A stretch of DNA of 64,000 bases from Opisthorchis felineus (Eukaryota > Platyhelminthes > Trematoda > Opisthorchiida > Opisthorchiidae): the NCBI GenBank assembly GCA_004794785.1, contig SJOL01007501.1, positions 1 through 64,000 of the forward strand, written 5' to 3'. The translations under genes were made by a program, and so were the position numbers. Each line of letters begins with the position of its first letter. Position 1 is the stretch's first letter. Positions 30,481 to 43,400 of the stretch are shown in pieces. The notes beneath the pieces were generated by a model. It saw only the letters and a program-made list of their open reading frames with translations, made no database searches and had not been told where the DNA came from.

Positions 30481-33400
30481 AACAGGCAGTGTGATGGCGG
30501 AATATTCCGTGGATCTCACATCGTGCAACGCTGGCTTCTGTTCCGCCCTAAGTGGTCTTGATCTCCACTTGACTGAGATCACCGCAATCATGCAATGGTG
30601 CAAACGTCTATGACACAGAAACTGAGTTGATGTGCTGTCTCGAAATAGGAATGGGGCATTGTCAGTCAGAATGTAGCAAGGTGACTCAAGGAATTTGATA
30701 TGAAAGAGCCGAAATGATAATAGATATATCTCCATATGATTTTGCCGTTCCCATTCTTCTATTTTCATATTCCAAAAGTACTGTTTCTGTGAATTCTAAG
30801 ATTGATTTTTGATCGGAGAGTCACATGATGAGCAGAGGAACGGTGAGAACTGTGGACGGTCAGGTGTTCTGGTACAGTGGTCGTTATCGCCAACAGCGAA
30901 CTGCTGAACAAACGGGTTCTTTGGTGACCAGGCAACTCGGTGTGTAGACAATGATTCCGTTCCCTGACGGAACTATGTACAGCAACAGTGGAAAAGTGAG
31001 TCCCCTGGTTTTCTGGAATAATGGATTCATCATGAGATATGTAGTCCTGAAAAACTGGTTGGTTAGGTAATCATGGAAATCCTTGTGACGTTTTACACTG
31101 AAATTTATAACTTTAGTCGCCTCACCACAATTGTGCATCCAGTTAGCCAGAAGTGAGTGGGATTTCCCTGAAGGTCGCTTGCCAGAAATAATAATATTTG
31201 AACGGGGCACCACTTGTTTCTTAGTAACGTTCTGTATTTACATTCTTCTTGTGTTTCGCTCTTGGTGTGCCCTCCGGCCAAGCCTCCGGTCGACCGCTCA
31301 AATTCCACTTTACATAATAATAGTAATAATATATTACTCGAAGTTGTAAGTAGCTTGTGCTGAACCGAGGAGCGTGCGTTGTACCCAAGGTAAAACCCCC
31401 GCAGAAAGACTAAGTGATAAGCACAGCCTCCAGATTATTCTACGGATGGCTAACAAAAAACCCAGCTGTCCGCGTATGTTTTAGTTTGTGTTAAGTGTGA
31501 CGAGATTTGCTACCGCTGGAAAAATATATGCCCTTGATAGGCAGTGGCTTTGCATAAGTTGGCCTTACTTAGAGAAACATGTGAAGTGAATAGGCGAGGA
31601 ATATCCAACCTAATACATTCCACGAGAAAAATCACGGGGACGCACTTCTTCTCCAGCATAATTTCACTACCTGTGGGCTGGACAAAAACGAGGTTTACTT
31701 AGCAGGTGAGGTGTACCTTCAAAACTAGGATCCGTAGCTGATAACCACGTGTCTTGGCTAATTCGATGTAAAATCGCCGAAATTTGTAGAATAAATACAG
31801 CGGAATTTTATGATATAAGAATGGGGCCATCCCGTCGAAGGAACTGCAACTAGAATTACTGGCCACCTCACTTCATAACCTGTATGGAGTGCCCGTTTAG
31901 ATATGGCAACGCAAGCTGGTCCCGAGATGTGGATATTTTAACAAAACGTGTCATATAGGCGATACATTACCAATAGCCTGTGACCGTTCTTTAATTTGAA
32001 ACCAAGGGACAGTCCACCTGGCACTCGTAAAATCTAATCAGGTAAAAAGGAAAAGAACACATTCGCTCGCCAAGTTCGCGGTGATATAAAAGAGGAGGTG
32101 GCCGCTCTAAAACAGCGAATGAGCACTCACTCAAATGGTACTCGGATACTCACTAAGAGCACCGTGAAATGGCTCGTTGAATCTACCAGACCCAGTTTCA
32201 TCCTGCAAACTTCTCCAGGTTGGATGATACCCTAGGTTGTTGTAAACTTGTGATGCACCCGGTTTCCGCTTTTCTCAGTCGTGGGTTTTGTTTCAGTTCC
32301 ATTCACGAAAATTTTTCCCAGTGCAGCCACTTTCTAGAGGAGTTAATGGGGGAAACTATGGATGACCCCATAATCTTGTTGGAGCCCGTTTATTAAAGAG
32401 TTATCGTGTATTGTTCAAACCCAACACTGCGCTTCCTGTTGCAACGGTGTGGTGGTTTCCAAAATGCTATTCTGTCGAGTAAGTTATGCTAACAGACGGG
32501 AAATCCGCTAATGCCGCGGGACTGAGAAATAGCTATACCGGTGAGGCTGGTCAAATGATGAGGCTAGGACGATGAATAAAAAAACACTGTCAGTGTAACG
32601 GGAGCTCTTTGATATTAAATAAACCATTTTTGAAACCGCAGTGCCGCCGTTTAGGCTCCGGTCTTCTCATCTCAGGTAAGTCATCAAAGCTTTACAACCC
32701 TGGCAAAACTGCGAATGAGCAGTATACAACTTGTCTTAGGGAATCAACCAAGCTGGAAGGAGAGTGACAAGTCCAATCTGTACACAATGGCTCATGATTT
32801 ATTCACTGTACAGCATCGGCGACTATGTCGTGGCTTGATTATTTTGACTATGTAATGCTTTGTGACGTATCTCCAATGTCTTTGTAACGAAAAGGTTGCA
32901 TGCTGGGTCAAATGTTCTTTTAGATCACTCAAACAGGCAACTGACAAGCCAGTTTAACCGTAGGCAGAATTCTTACCGTCTTAACAGTGTGTGATATGAG
33001 CCTGGCTTTTGCTGGGTTGTCGGACATGTTTCTGGGTCCTACGGCCGAGACTGTCCTCGATGTGTTTAGCTGAAATGTGGAACTGTGCCATGATGCATCT
33101 TGGAGGCGACAGCCTGCCGAAACAGTTGTGTGTTCGTTTGTGTACACTCGGGCTTGTTACCTCACCCCGGATAGACCGCTTTGTCTGCGACGTTCGGCGT
33201 CTGTTTGTTACCTTTACGGAGTCATATTTATGTGACTTTTTTGATGTCCCATATTCTATTTACAAGTGCACTAATGATCAGTCCGACATTTAGCTTGCTT
33301 CAAAGCCTGTGACCGCGAAAGTGGTGACCCTGGTGATTGCGCAATTGTTCCTCCATGATGTTGATTTCATCAGTTTGACAATTAGCACTTAGATTGTTCA

Positions 33401-33734
33401 TCTTACTAATCATCGGTTCCTAGGGAGGGCTTGATAGTCACCTAAGCCTAGGTCTTACTGGAAAGGTAATCCACGCAAGACCATCTGCTCCAGTCAGGGT
33501 TCATCAAGTGGCACTAGCCGCTGAAGAAATCACAAGCTGAGGACTCATTACCGTGCATCTTCCAATCAGTTTGAAAAAAATGGATCTGAACTGGGTGTGA
33601 ATTTGCTTTTTCCACGTCAAACCCAGTTAGTGCCTGAATCTTAGAGTGTCACAGCTCTTCACTCCAAAGAATCAGTGTGATAATGGTGTGAGGAGGTTTG
33701 ATAATTATCAATAGGATGAAGTCCCCATTGAAGA
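30481..33734. other. No recognisable feature
   Basis: Low coding potential on both strands. Nothing I can assign. Confidence 0.55.
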
Positions 33735-33862
33735 CTAGGCGGAAGGGGGCAGGTTCGGAACTCTCTGAGTTTCGTGGGCTGCACAAGGATGAAACAGCTG
33801 TACAGTGCTTTTCGGCTTTTCAGCTTAAATTGGAATCGGTGACGGGAGGAAATATCTATTGG
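33735..33862 (+). mobile_element. SINE-like family 2, copy b
   Basis: Has a box B-like GGTTCGGAACTC followed by GAGTTTCGTGGGCTGCACAA, then GGATGAAACAGCTGTACAGT and GCTTTTCGGCTTTTCAG. Colinear with copies a and c. Confidence 0.6.
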
Positions 33863-36800
33863 TGATCAGTGTGAAGTATATATGAGTCTTGCTCCAGTAA
33901 TTGCCAAAGAAAAGGCTACATGAGTATCTCACTGATCGGCAAAGTCTCCGTAAGCAGCCGTGACAACTGTGTATGAACTCTGTCCAACGGGTGTAGCCAA
34001 GGAGGCCACTGGCCTTCAACACTCGATGTTGGCTTCCTTAACAAGTGTTTTCTACCAGCTCTGGGTTAAACGAACAACTTTAATGAAGGCTAAGCACCGT
34101 GAGACTGCAATTATGCATCGTTTGTTCATCAAACTATCACGGACAAGATATCTAAATAAGCTTCGAGTGCTGTTATTCAACTGAACATAAAGAGCCTTAA
34201 TCGCTTCAAGATTCAATTGGCTGTTTTTTGAAACTTCAGTGTGCTGTTCAGGTCAAAAACTCCTCCGAACCGAACCCTGTAACAAAATCTGCTCCATATA
34301 TTGTGTTAAAAAATCGGACAGTAAGGAGAAATCAAAGCGTGCCTGAATATCTCGTCAACATCATTTTAGTGAGTTGATGTGTCTACATTACAATGCATGT
34401 TCAATACTGAGGGTAGCGCTGATAGATTAAGTAGTATAGTTGACGATATAGCTGTTCTTTGAACGTGACACTTTGGTCGCAAAGGTTTTTTGCCCAAATT
34501 GAGGTGGCGACATCAGTGAGTTAATGGGTAATGGTGCACCGAATTTAAGCAGTGCGACTCACACAATAAGGCACTGCTTAAATAGGACCCACAGATGCCG
34601 AACTACGTACCGATAGTTTCACCTTGACTGGTGACTAAACGTTTGCACCAAGGTTGTGAAGCGCAGATAAAATCTCACCCACCGACGAGCATATCAGTCT
34701 GCAAATAATAGAAAGAACCGCCTGAATTAGGAAACTGTGCCTAGATGGGGAGCTCTACGATGGAAGAAACCAGCGTTAGGATGTCGCAGAATTTCAATCG
34801 AGCGTATCACTCTACTCATAAAGAGGTGAATGACAGACCTTACTAACTAACTGAATTCAGTCAAAGAGGAAGACGGAAGAAGACAACTGGTTGTATAGCT
34901 ATGCCTTCTGATATGGACGAAAGTACAGTTCATAGTGTCATTAAATAGGCGAACAGTAATCTATGCATTCTCAGGAAACTCGAATAGGGAAAGGTAAGTC
35001 GAATTTCATGGTCATTTTATGACAGCACGTCGGAAAAAATGATGATTAGTAGTGCAGTCCACTCTCCGCTTCTGTACATGTGGATATCCAATAGACGCAA
35101 ACTGAGTATCATGATGACCCAGTATAAATCAATAGAAATTGTCGAAGTACAGAATAAAATAAAGCGAACTAGGCATCTAGTTGTGTCGTTTATGCGGTAG
35201 CCTATCAGTAACTCCCAAATCATTCTGTATAGCACAGTCCTGAATCGCTTTAACTATATTGTTTCAAGAGACTTCAGTCTACGTGGTCGAATTCTTGGCG
35301 CAACATCCTGGAGGGAAGAGCGAAACTCACATGTCTCCTGTCTGGCGATCGATAATTGACTCGTCCAAACTCAAACTAGGGTCGCCCAGCGGTCTATCAG
35401 TTTATCTTGCAATACTCTATCCTTCTTACTGCCTTGTTCACATTATCTAGGTCCTGGTGGTGTGAGGTACACCTGCTACTGACGCGAACTATGAGTAGCG
35501 TCACCTGCATACAACACGAAACATGGTGTTCGTAATTAGCCGGTTGTCGCATGGGTTGTTCGGTGACATTCTTACGTGGGTAATAGATGACCAAATGGTG
35601 TTCAGTAAAGTTTGGGATAGATAGCTTGTTTTCGATGGTCGTTGCAAGCTGGCATTGTGTTCGCCCGCTGTTGCTCTTTTTGTTCGATCTTCATACTAAA
35701 AAGAATTATCACTTCAGAAAGGACGCTAGTAGGGCCGGAAATGCAAAAGTACCATTTAAGGACGTGATTTAGATGCAGGGTGGGATAAAACTGGGACATC
35801 TTTGGATATATAAGTCGTCAAATTTCAACTCCATTGATTCATGCTGGCACAAATCACATTGAAACCAGATAACGGACACAGATTCATGTAGTCCATTTGC
35901 TGCGTGCAGCTTAGTGCAGACTGTATGAACTTATCGGTTACATTTTGTGGGTCACAGCTCTAAAGGACAGCCTCTTAGAAGAACCCACAAGGACGGTCTT
36001 AACGGTATAGATAGAAGTAACAACCGGAGAATGGGGGTGAGGGGAGCAGAACTCGGACGATCACTGCACTGCCTTGAGTGGTCATAATTGAGTGCGTGAT
36101 TCTAATACACACGGATATTTTTCCGATTGTGGCCAGCAATAGTTGACGAAGCAACGATATTTTCTCTTCCGTAGGCTATACGGGTTTGGGTGCGGTGGTG
36201 CTGTAATATATCAAGCGGAATCGAAAATTCAGAGGATCCGTTATATGAGCCCTATCAAGAACCTGCTCCACACACAGGAAATCTTCCAGAAGGGAACACA
36301 TTTGATGGGTCCCCTATAGCATTACCGAAAGAGGTGCAGAGTGCACTTTAAGGCACATAAAACTTCGTAGACTGAGCATGCGGCCACATCCAAGCGGTCT
36401 ATCAGACTTATTTCTTTGCTCCCATGTACATGTGATTGGTAGTTTAATGCAAATTTGCGGCTAAAGGGGTGCTTCTAACACCTGATTAGTTCTTTTACTG
36501 GACCTAATTCTCTGCAATTATTTGAAAAAAATGTATGAATCGTTTTCGGATTCTAGAGACTCAGTTTACGATGTTGTTTGGGTTCGAATGATGCCAAATG
36601 TTTCTGCGCATTCCCTTTTGATGAGAATTGCGCGCTTCTTAGACTTGAAACTAAAATTTCTAAGGGAACCAGTCGGATAAAAGGGCGCATTGTGTCGAAA
36701 CATCAGCGACCTGGGCTTTGGTAGAAGGTGACGGTGACGAACCATGCCGTCCCCAGTGCTGTGCTTTATTACACCAGACAGCTTTATCAGGTATCTTGAT

Positions 36801-37735
36801 TAGAGGGAGCTTCTTAGATCTGCGATTGGATTTTTGTAGTTATCACAGCGAGCCTAATCCCCACATGATCCAGTCTCATAATGCCGCAAACTATACAGTA
36901 GAACGGTTGACGGCTGCTTTAACACTTGTTCGGCTTTGTGTGCCACAGAAGTACTTTACTGTTGCATGCTGGTCGCTAGCACGTAATCCTACGGATTTTC
37001 GGTGGAAAGCCCAAATCAACGAATGCCGTTTTTATACGTTACATTCTGTACAGCTCGATAGAAGCACGACCAGAGCAAGCATTACTGATGAGTTCTAACA
37101 ACAGAAGAACTGGAATGCAGTGTTACCTTACGCGGTGTGGGTTTAACAGAATAAACTTCTAAGAACAACAGACGTCTGCTCAACTGAGATTGGTGCGTAT
37201 ATGCGAAATCACTTCATTTCTGGAAGCAGGCTGCGCTTTTTGAGTATCCTACTATATATCATTAGGTCTCCGAAATCTCCGGTCTGTGGAATCTTTGAGG
37301 CTCGGCAGATGCGTCGTTTGTCATAAGCAATGCATGTGAGCGAAACTCTTTCATTAACAAATACCAGAACAATATCAGTCGAAATGTCCGTGAAACCATT
37401 TTTCAACCGCCGAGGCTGAACACCTGGCACCTATGATGCGGATAAATCGTATGTTTCTGTCACTAATGTTTTCTTTAACAAAATCACCATGTAAAAAATA
37501 CTCACAGAGCCACATGAATGATTCAGCGCTCTTGTGATCAGTTTTCGATACAAATTACTTTTCCTCTCCTCATTTATCTTTCCATTGGGGCTAGACCCTC
37601 AACTGACCACAGGAGAGGCGACTCCAGCAAAAATTCATGAAAGTTTTCCCTCCCCACTACCACGACCTGAACTGTAATATTTCTACTTCAGAACATTCAC
37701 AGAAAAAGGCAAATATACCTGGACAAATCTTCTCA
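33863..37735. other. No recognisable feature
   Basis: Includes a 126-codon plus frame at 36718-37098 with no domain and no splice context. Confidence 0.5.
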
Positions 37736-38190
37736 TCGGCACACGAATTTGTTTTTGACAGGTGACTCAACTGAATCCACCTGAATCTCTCGTTTATGAT
37801 GGTCCACTTGGACTGAATGTTCTGCTCAAGGCCGCTTCATTTTTCAGTTAGTACGATATCCAGGGTATCGGAGTACGTTGTTGTCTGGACATAACACATT
37901 CAGTTTAAGAGGACCATCACAAAGGAGAGATTCAGCTGGATTCACTTGAGTCTCCCGTCAAAAACAAACTCGTGTGCAAGTGACAGTATTTGTCGAAATC
38001 TGTCCAATTTGGGTTCATGTAGAACATACGGTTGACGGAAACTCGGGGACTGCGCTTACTTGATGAGCTCCAAGAAGGGCGGATCCGGTCTCAGTCTGTT
38101 GAAGAGTTTTCAGCAACCTAATGAATAGAGTGTTACGTCCAAGACAAATATATCGTTTTCGTAGTGGTTTCTATTGGAAACCAATGAAAT
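37736..38190 (+). repeat. Foldback repeat with decayed hammerhead (copy B)
   Basis: Arms 37738-37805 and 37908-37980 are imperfect inverted repeats (for example TTTGTTTTTGAC against GTCAAAAACAAA). The right part, 37980-38150, matches copy A at 1944-2100 in reverse, including TTGACGGAAACTCGGGGACT and TTTTCAGCAACCT. The ribozyme region (38060-38090) has a perfect 4-bp helix II, GCTC-CAAGAA-GGGC, but TTGATGA and GGAT replace the core CTGATGA and GAAA, so it should be inactive. Confidence 0.6.
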
Positions 38191-39497
38191 ATTGGAAAAT
38201 TACTTGGACAGCGATGCAGCGCAGTAATTTTTCAACAATTTTCCAATCCAGTGTTTTTCAACAGTAAAAGATGACAGCAGAAGTTCTCAAGCTTCCTTAG
38301 GATGGGGAAAACTTTCTTTTCACATTACACAATTTCTTCGTATATAGAAAAAACCAAACGGGTACGTATGTGTTTCACACTTTCGATTTAACATTTCAGG
38401 CCACGCACCACTCATTTTCCCATCACTCAGTTTTTTCTTTCGAAAAACGGATGTCCCAAAAGCACAATTAACTGACAATCCATAATTCAAAATTTTTCTA
38501 GGGTGAGGGCACATCCACTCGGAACTACCATTCTTGTCGGTACACATGAACGAACAAATTGGATTGCGATACTGGAACAAATTGATGGTAACATGAGGTG
38601 ACAGGAAACAAATGTAGCAAAACCGGGTTTTCATCTCTGAGCTGGAAGAGAGTGGTGTGTCTTCATTGACGTAAAACCGGTGATTGAAGACTTTGCAAAA
38701 GCTCGTTGAATTGGTTGGTCAGCGGAAAATTGTATTGATACTGTAGGTCGTTGGAGCGATGAATGTGAGCACGTCAACTGAGCTAGAACATCACTGATAA
38801 TAAACTGACGACCACTGAAGGTACCGAAGCCTACAGGATGAAACCACTGTAATGAACGATAAAAAATTCATATCATTTTGGAAAGACCAGTAATATCCTA
38901 ACAAAATCAAAAAATCTGGTAAACTATTTGTGCCCTATCTCTGAGGTTCCAACACTCAAGTAGCCAGATAACTTCGGATAACATGATGTAAACCGGGCAC
39001 CATATCTGGCCAGGTTTCGGTTTGAGCAGATTACTACCTGGCTCATGAATCGTTCAAACTCCTAGCCGGAATTCTGCTGCTTCGTGGCATACGTCCCCGA
39101 GGATGACTGCAGCATAGTGTTACTTGGTTTTAGTGTATACTGCCTCTCTTTAAAAGATGGGAATAAGATTTAGAATCATGATGCCAGACTCCATTGTTGT
39201 TCTTAGGATATGCTAAACAATGAAGTATGGTTTTGGTGATCTGGTGACACAGTGCAGTCGTAGTTTCAGGACCTCTGCCAGTCTCTAGTTAGTCCAATTT
39301 TGTTGGGGTTAGGACTGCTTCCCCCCTTAAGCTACCGAGTTTTTTAATGTCCGTTTCAGGAAGTCGCCAATAAACTACTGGGAAAATTTCGGTAAGTGAC
39401 CATTATTAGGATTTTTAATCCCATATCTCTGTGAAATTCATTCATCCACATTCACCTTGATTCTGAAAATTGTGAAGTTTTATGTTGAGAATTTCAG
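38191..39497. other. No recognisable feature
   Basis: Between foldback copy B and RTE fragment 4. A 104-codon minus frame at 38320-38634 is unassigned. Confidence 0.5.
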
Positions 39498-40455
39498 GCA
39501 ATTAATTTCGATGGGCTTTGTTCTGCTTTTGAGATCTCTCTGAGAAGAAACATTTTCTACATGGAATATGCAGATGACATTGCTCTCATATTTGAAAAAG
39601 AGCAATATGAGCGCAAATCTAGCGCAAAACTAGAAAAGCTGATTATGATCACCCACTCCTTCGGTATGTGCTTTGCTCCCAGAAGGTGCAAAGTCATGCT
39701 GCGGGAGTTAAAGTTTTTGGGCATTCCATTGGGAACTCATAAAGTGACACTGGATATTATGGAACGTTATACCTAGCTTGTAATTTTCATTAGCTCTGAT
39801 GGCAGTTTGACAGACGAAGTCAATGCGCGAATCTCAAACGGGAAAATTGCTTCTGCCAATTTGCGTCAATTGTGGCATCAAAAAAGCATATCACTACAGC
39901 GTGGACTGTATTGTTGGACGGTTGCGAGACTCGGCCACTCCGGGCGGATGGTATGAGCAATCATCTGGTACCTGACCACCGATGCCTAAAGTCGGCTGAC
40001 GAGGTGATCAGAAAACATATCTTTGGTGAAGCGAACTACAAATGCACCCAGAACTGCAAGCTAAGTTGGGGAGCCCTGTGTTACACATACCGAACCATCG
40101 CCTGCCGCGCAGTTTTCCGTGCCTAATTTGGAGTGGTGGTAACTTACAGATGGACAAAATTTGACGTGACAGAAGGGAATGAAGAATGTTACAAAAAGTC
40201 CCGGTGCTGCTGGTTCTGTTTGCCTTTCAGGATGGATTTCACGTGATCCTCCCTGTGCTTGACTGGAGACACTGAACAATATGGCGGTCAACTGATTTCA
40301 GTGGAGTTTACGCCATCAGTTCCCATGCAGATTGCTTGAGTTGTGGACACCTCGGATGTTTGTGGTAGGTTAACCATAGGACCTCCTCCCTTATCCATTC
40401 CTTTCTTCATATTCTAGTAAGTTGACATGGTTGTACAGTAGTGAAGCACCAGTGT
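39498..40455 (+). mobile_element. RTE-like LINE fragment 4 with catalytic YADD and 3' UTR
   Basis: Plus strand: INFDGLCSAFEISL, then MEYADDIALIFEKEQ with an intact Y-A-D-D catalytic box, then FGMCFAPRRCKVMLRE, stop, SDGSLTDEVNARIS, ASANLRHLWHQKSISL, and after shifts ISRDPPCA and NMAVN. The 3' end shares the TGAAGCACCAGTGT tail with fragment 3. Stops and frameshifts separate the blocks. It starts inside the RT palm, as expected for 5' truncation. Confidence 0.85.
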
Positions 40456-43400
40456 TCTCATCTGGTGTTGCTGTCATCGCAGAACAAGTTTGGCCTGCCC
40501 ATTCAGGTGTACTTTAGGAGAGAGAGGATTGAGTCACCTTCTTCTGAATGCTACGACATTATAAACATGGAATTATTGTCAATGTCTTGGCATTACTGAG
40601 TGTTGTGCCACACTTGAGTTATTTTTTGACTTGTTTTAGTGATCGAAGCCAGACAAACGGCAGGTGCCGAAATCGACGCGCACCGGTGATGTGTCACAAA
40701 CACGACTAATTTGTCAGAATGGGTTGAAACAAAGGATAATTCAAGTGTGTTCTGATGCGAAAAGCCTGTGCGCGTCTTACCTCAAGGTGCAAATGAACAG
40801 TAAAACACTTAGGAAATTGGTGAATTTTGTCGAACTAAGAGACTACTGGACAAAAGCACCGTGAACTCAGTTAGTCGTGAGAGTTTACTCAACGCATCGT
40901 GACTGCGGGCTGACGACGTCTCCTCGACTGGTGACGAAATGCTTGGAATCCAACTGGTCGAACAAAACAGCATCTCTTGTCCCGCTTCTATGAGTAGTTT
41001 TAACGCAGTAGAACAAAATACCAGAGATTTTTTGTCCCAGATGGTTTGCTAATCTACTTGAGCCTTTTTTTATTTTAAAACCACAGATTGTCTACTTCCC
41101 TAATCAGGCTTTCTGTCCTTCATTCAGTAATCATTTTTGCGAATAAAATCTTATGGTTAAAATCCGCTTAATTGTTCACTTGTTAAAACAACCTCATAGA
41201 TGGTCGGATCCAGCCAGTCGAAAACGTCGGAGTGTTCTTTGCGTTCTAGTGCACTTCACGTGCTGCACCGACTGGATCACTTGGCTCATTACTACAGAGG
41301 GACTCAGGTAGAAAAAAAAATTCTATTTTCTCCTCCTGTTGACAAAAAAATTACCTAGCCTTTTTGCCGTTTGGCAACAATTAGAGGTTTTTTGACATAA
41401 GACTGGTCGGGGTGAAATAACTTACAAACTGTTCGGTTTTTCGGCCCATTTCACGGCAGCATACCGGTCCGCGATTTGCAGTTTCGATTTTTTTCGACAG
41501 GTGTATGGTTGGTTAGATTTCGCATGTTTGTCTATACTTTGTTCGTTGATTCTTGATGAACCCTTCCTTCGTGTTTTTGTGGTTTTCAATTGGTTTGAGG
41601 TATTTGCACTTTTACTGAGATATGATATCATACTGCCAAAGCAGCTGCAGTTTCATTCTCGCTTGCTTCTTGAACAAAACATTTTGTTTCCAGGAATTGT
41701 GGTTTTCTTAAATTTCAGTCCACCTGCGGGAATCCCAGTCATTTGTTCATGGTAACGATCCATGACTCCGCGCTACTTTGAACTCCAAGCTCACAGACGC
41801 AACATTCAGGTGTGCTTTCTTGAATGATCGTGGGGAGCAGATGCACAGGAAGTCAGTTTGTGCAGTGAGAAAGCTCAAGCTGAGTATTCCATAAAAATCT
41901 CATCCCATATTACTCACAGGTGTTGTGATCAAGGGCAGTGTTTTCGATAAATTGATCAACCCGCTCTTACAGCTAGAAAATATGAAAAGACGGGTAGATA
42001 GGTTGCTACGGATGGGTTTTGGAATACAACTTCGCAAAACAAGGGGATGATGGGACTAGTTACAGGAAATCAGAGGAAATAGGGCTTGTTTGTTCGTGAC
42101 GTTGAGGCCTGCCTGATTCAGTAGTCCTGTTTATCTGTCAGCTCCCTCCCCATATTAATCACTAGTCGGCAATACTGGACAGACTTCAGAACAGTGCATA
42201 AATTGGGGCTACAAGACAAGAGAAGGAAGCCAGAGTCAAACAGAACTAAGGAATTTCGGTTTTAAAACAACTTTAAGGTGACACATTTACTGGCAAAACT
42301 TATCGCCTTGAATTGGTTATGTGGGGAATTCATCGGTTGGGTCATCTTTATAGCTCACATGAAACTAGTGACAAGCAGCCAACTGGCAAACGCTTCTTAG
42401 TTCATGGAGTGCTTCGGAGAAGTAGGTCTTTGTCGACCTAATCTAGCGAGGGGAACAACGCTAAAGTATAGATGAAACTGTCAACCGTGCGTTTTGGGCT
42501 CAGGGTGCTTATCAGATGCGAACAAAGTGAATACACCGTGAAAGGCACAAGCGAAGAGCGGGTTTTCACAAGTTGCCAAAAAATTGACGTTAATAGGGGT
42601 ATTTCCAAACTTTTTAGAATATCTTATGGATGTTCACCGCCAGAAAAGGAAATGGGGTCCAATTAATAGAAATTCCCTAACACGAGTGCTGCCTAATCAC
42701 GACACTACTCACACGCTGCAACAGTAGTACTCCCCCGTAAATTTTATTCCAGAAAAAGTTTCCTGCTTGGTAAGTGGAGCATTCTTATGAACCCACATTT
42801 CAGATGAGCTCATATCCTAATATTTTTTATTGACCGGGTTTATTAGAACAAGAGTACAGTAGTACCTTGACCGCTCCGAAGCTGTGCGATCTTTGGTAGT
42901 TCAGTTTGGTGCCACACAGAATTTTCGATCTACAACACATTTCTAGAGTACAATCGGAAATAATCTGTTTTGGAGGGTTGTTGCTCATGGGAATTCGAGC
43001 TCACCGAAGCGGTTGTTCTGGATATTGGTATAATAGCTGTGACTTCAAAAGAGTTTTGAAAAATCAGTGGTATTTTTAAGCGCATCAACAGCTTTCGTAA
43101 CCATAGTCTTTTGAGAAATGTGCAATTGCAGTAAAATACCCATTTCTCTTTTTCTTGCTCGAACCTTTGTCTCACAACAACCCTGGGTGGGATAGCGTGT
43201 AGAGCACCCCCAACACTTCCTGGTGCTTTTATTCACGCACACGCAGCGTTAATTTAATTAGCCGTTCCCATAGTTCCTGGTGGATATTTCTCTTCGTGGT
43301 GAGCATGATATGTAGAGCTGAGCAAACGGGCTGGATTGCGTGAGCATGTTTTACCAACACCCCAAGAAACAACACGAGCAATATAGAGGAAAAATAACCG

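Noticed and set aside
36718..37098. 126-codon plus-strand frame.
   Set aside because: No motif, no splice context, no related copy in the window.
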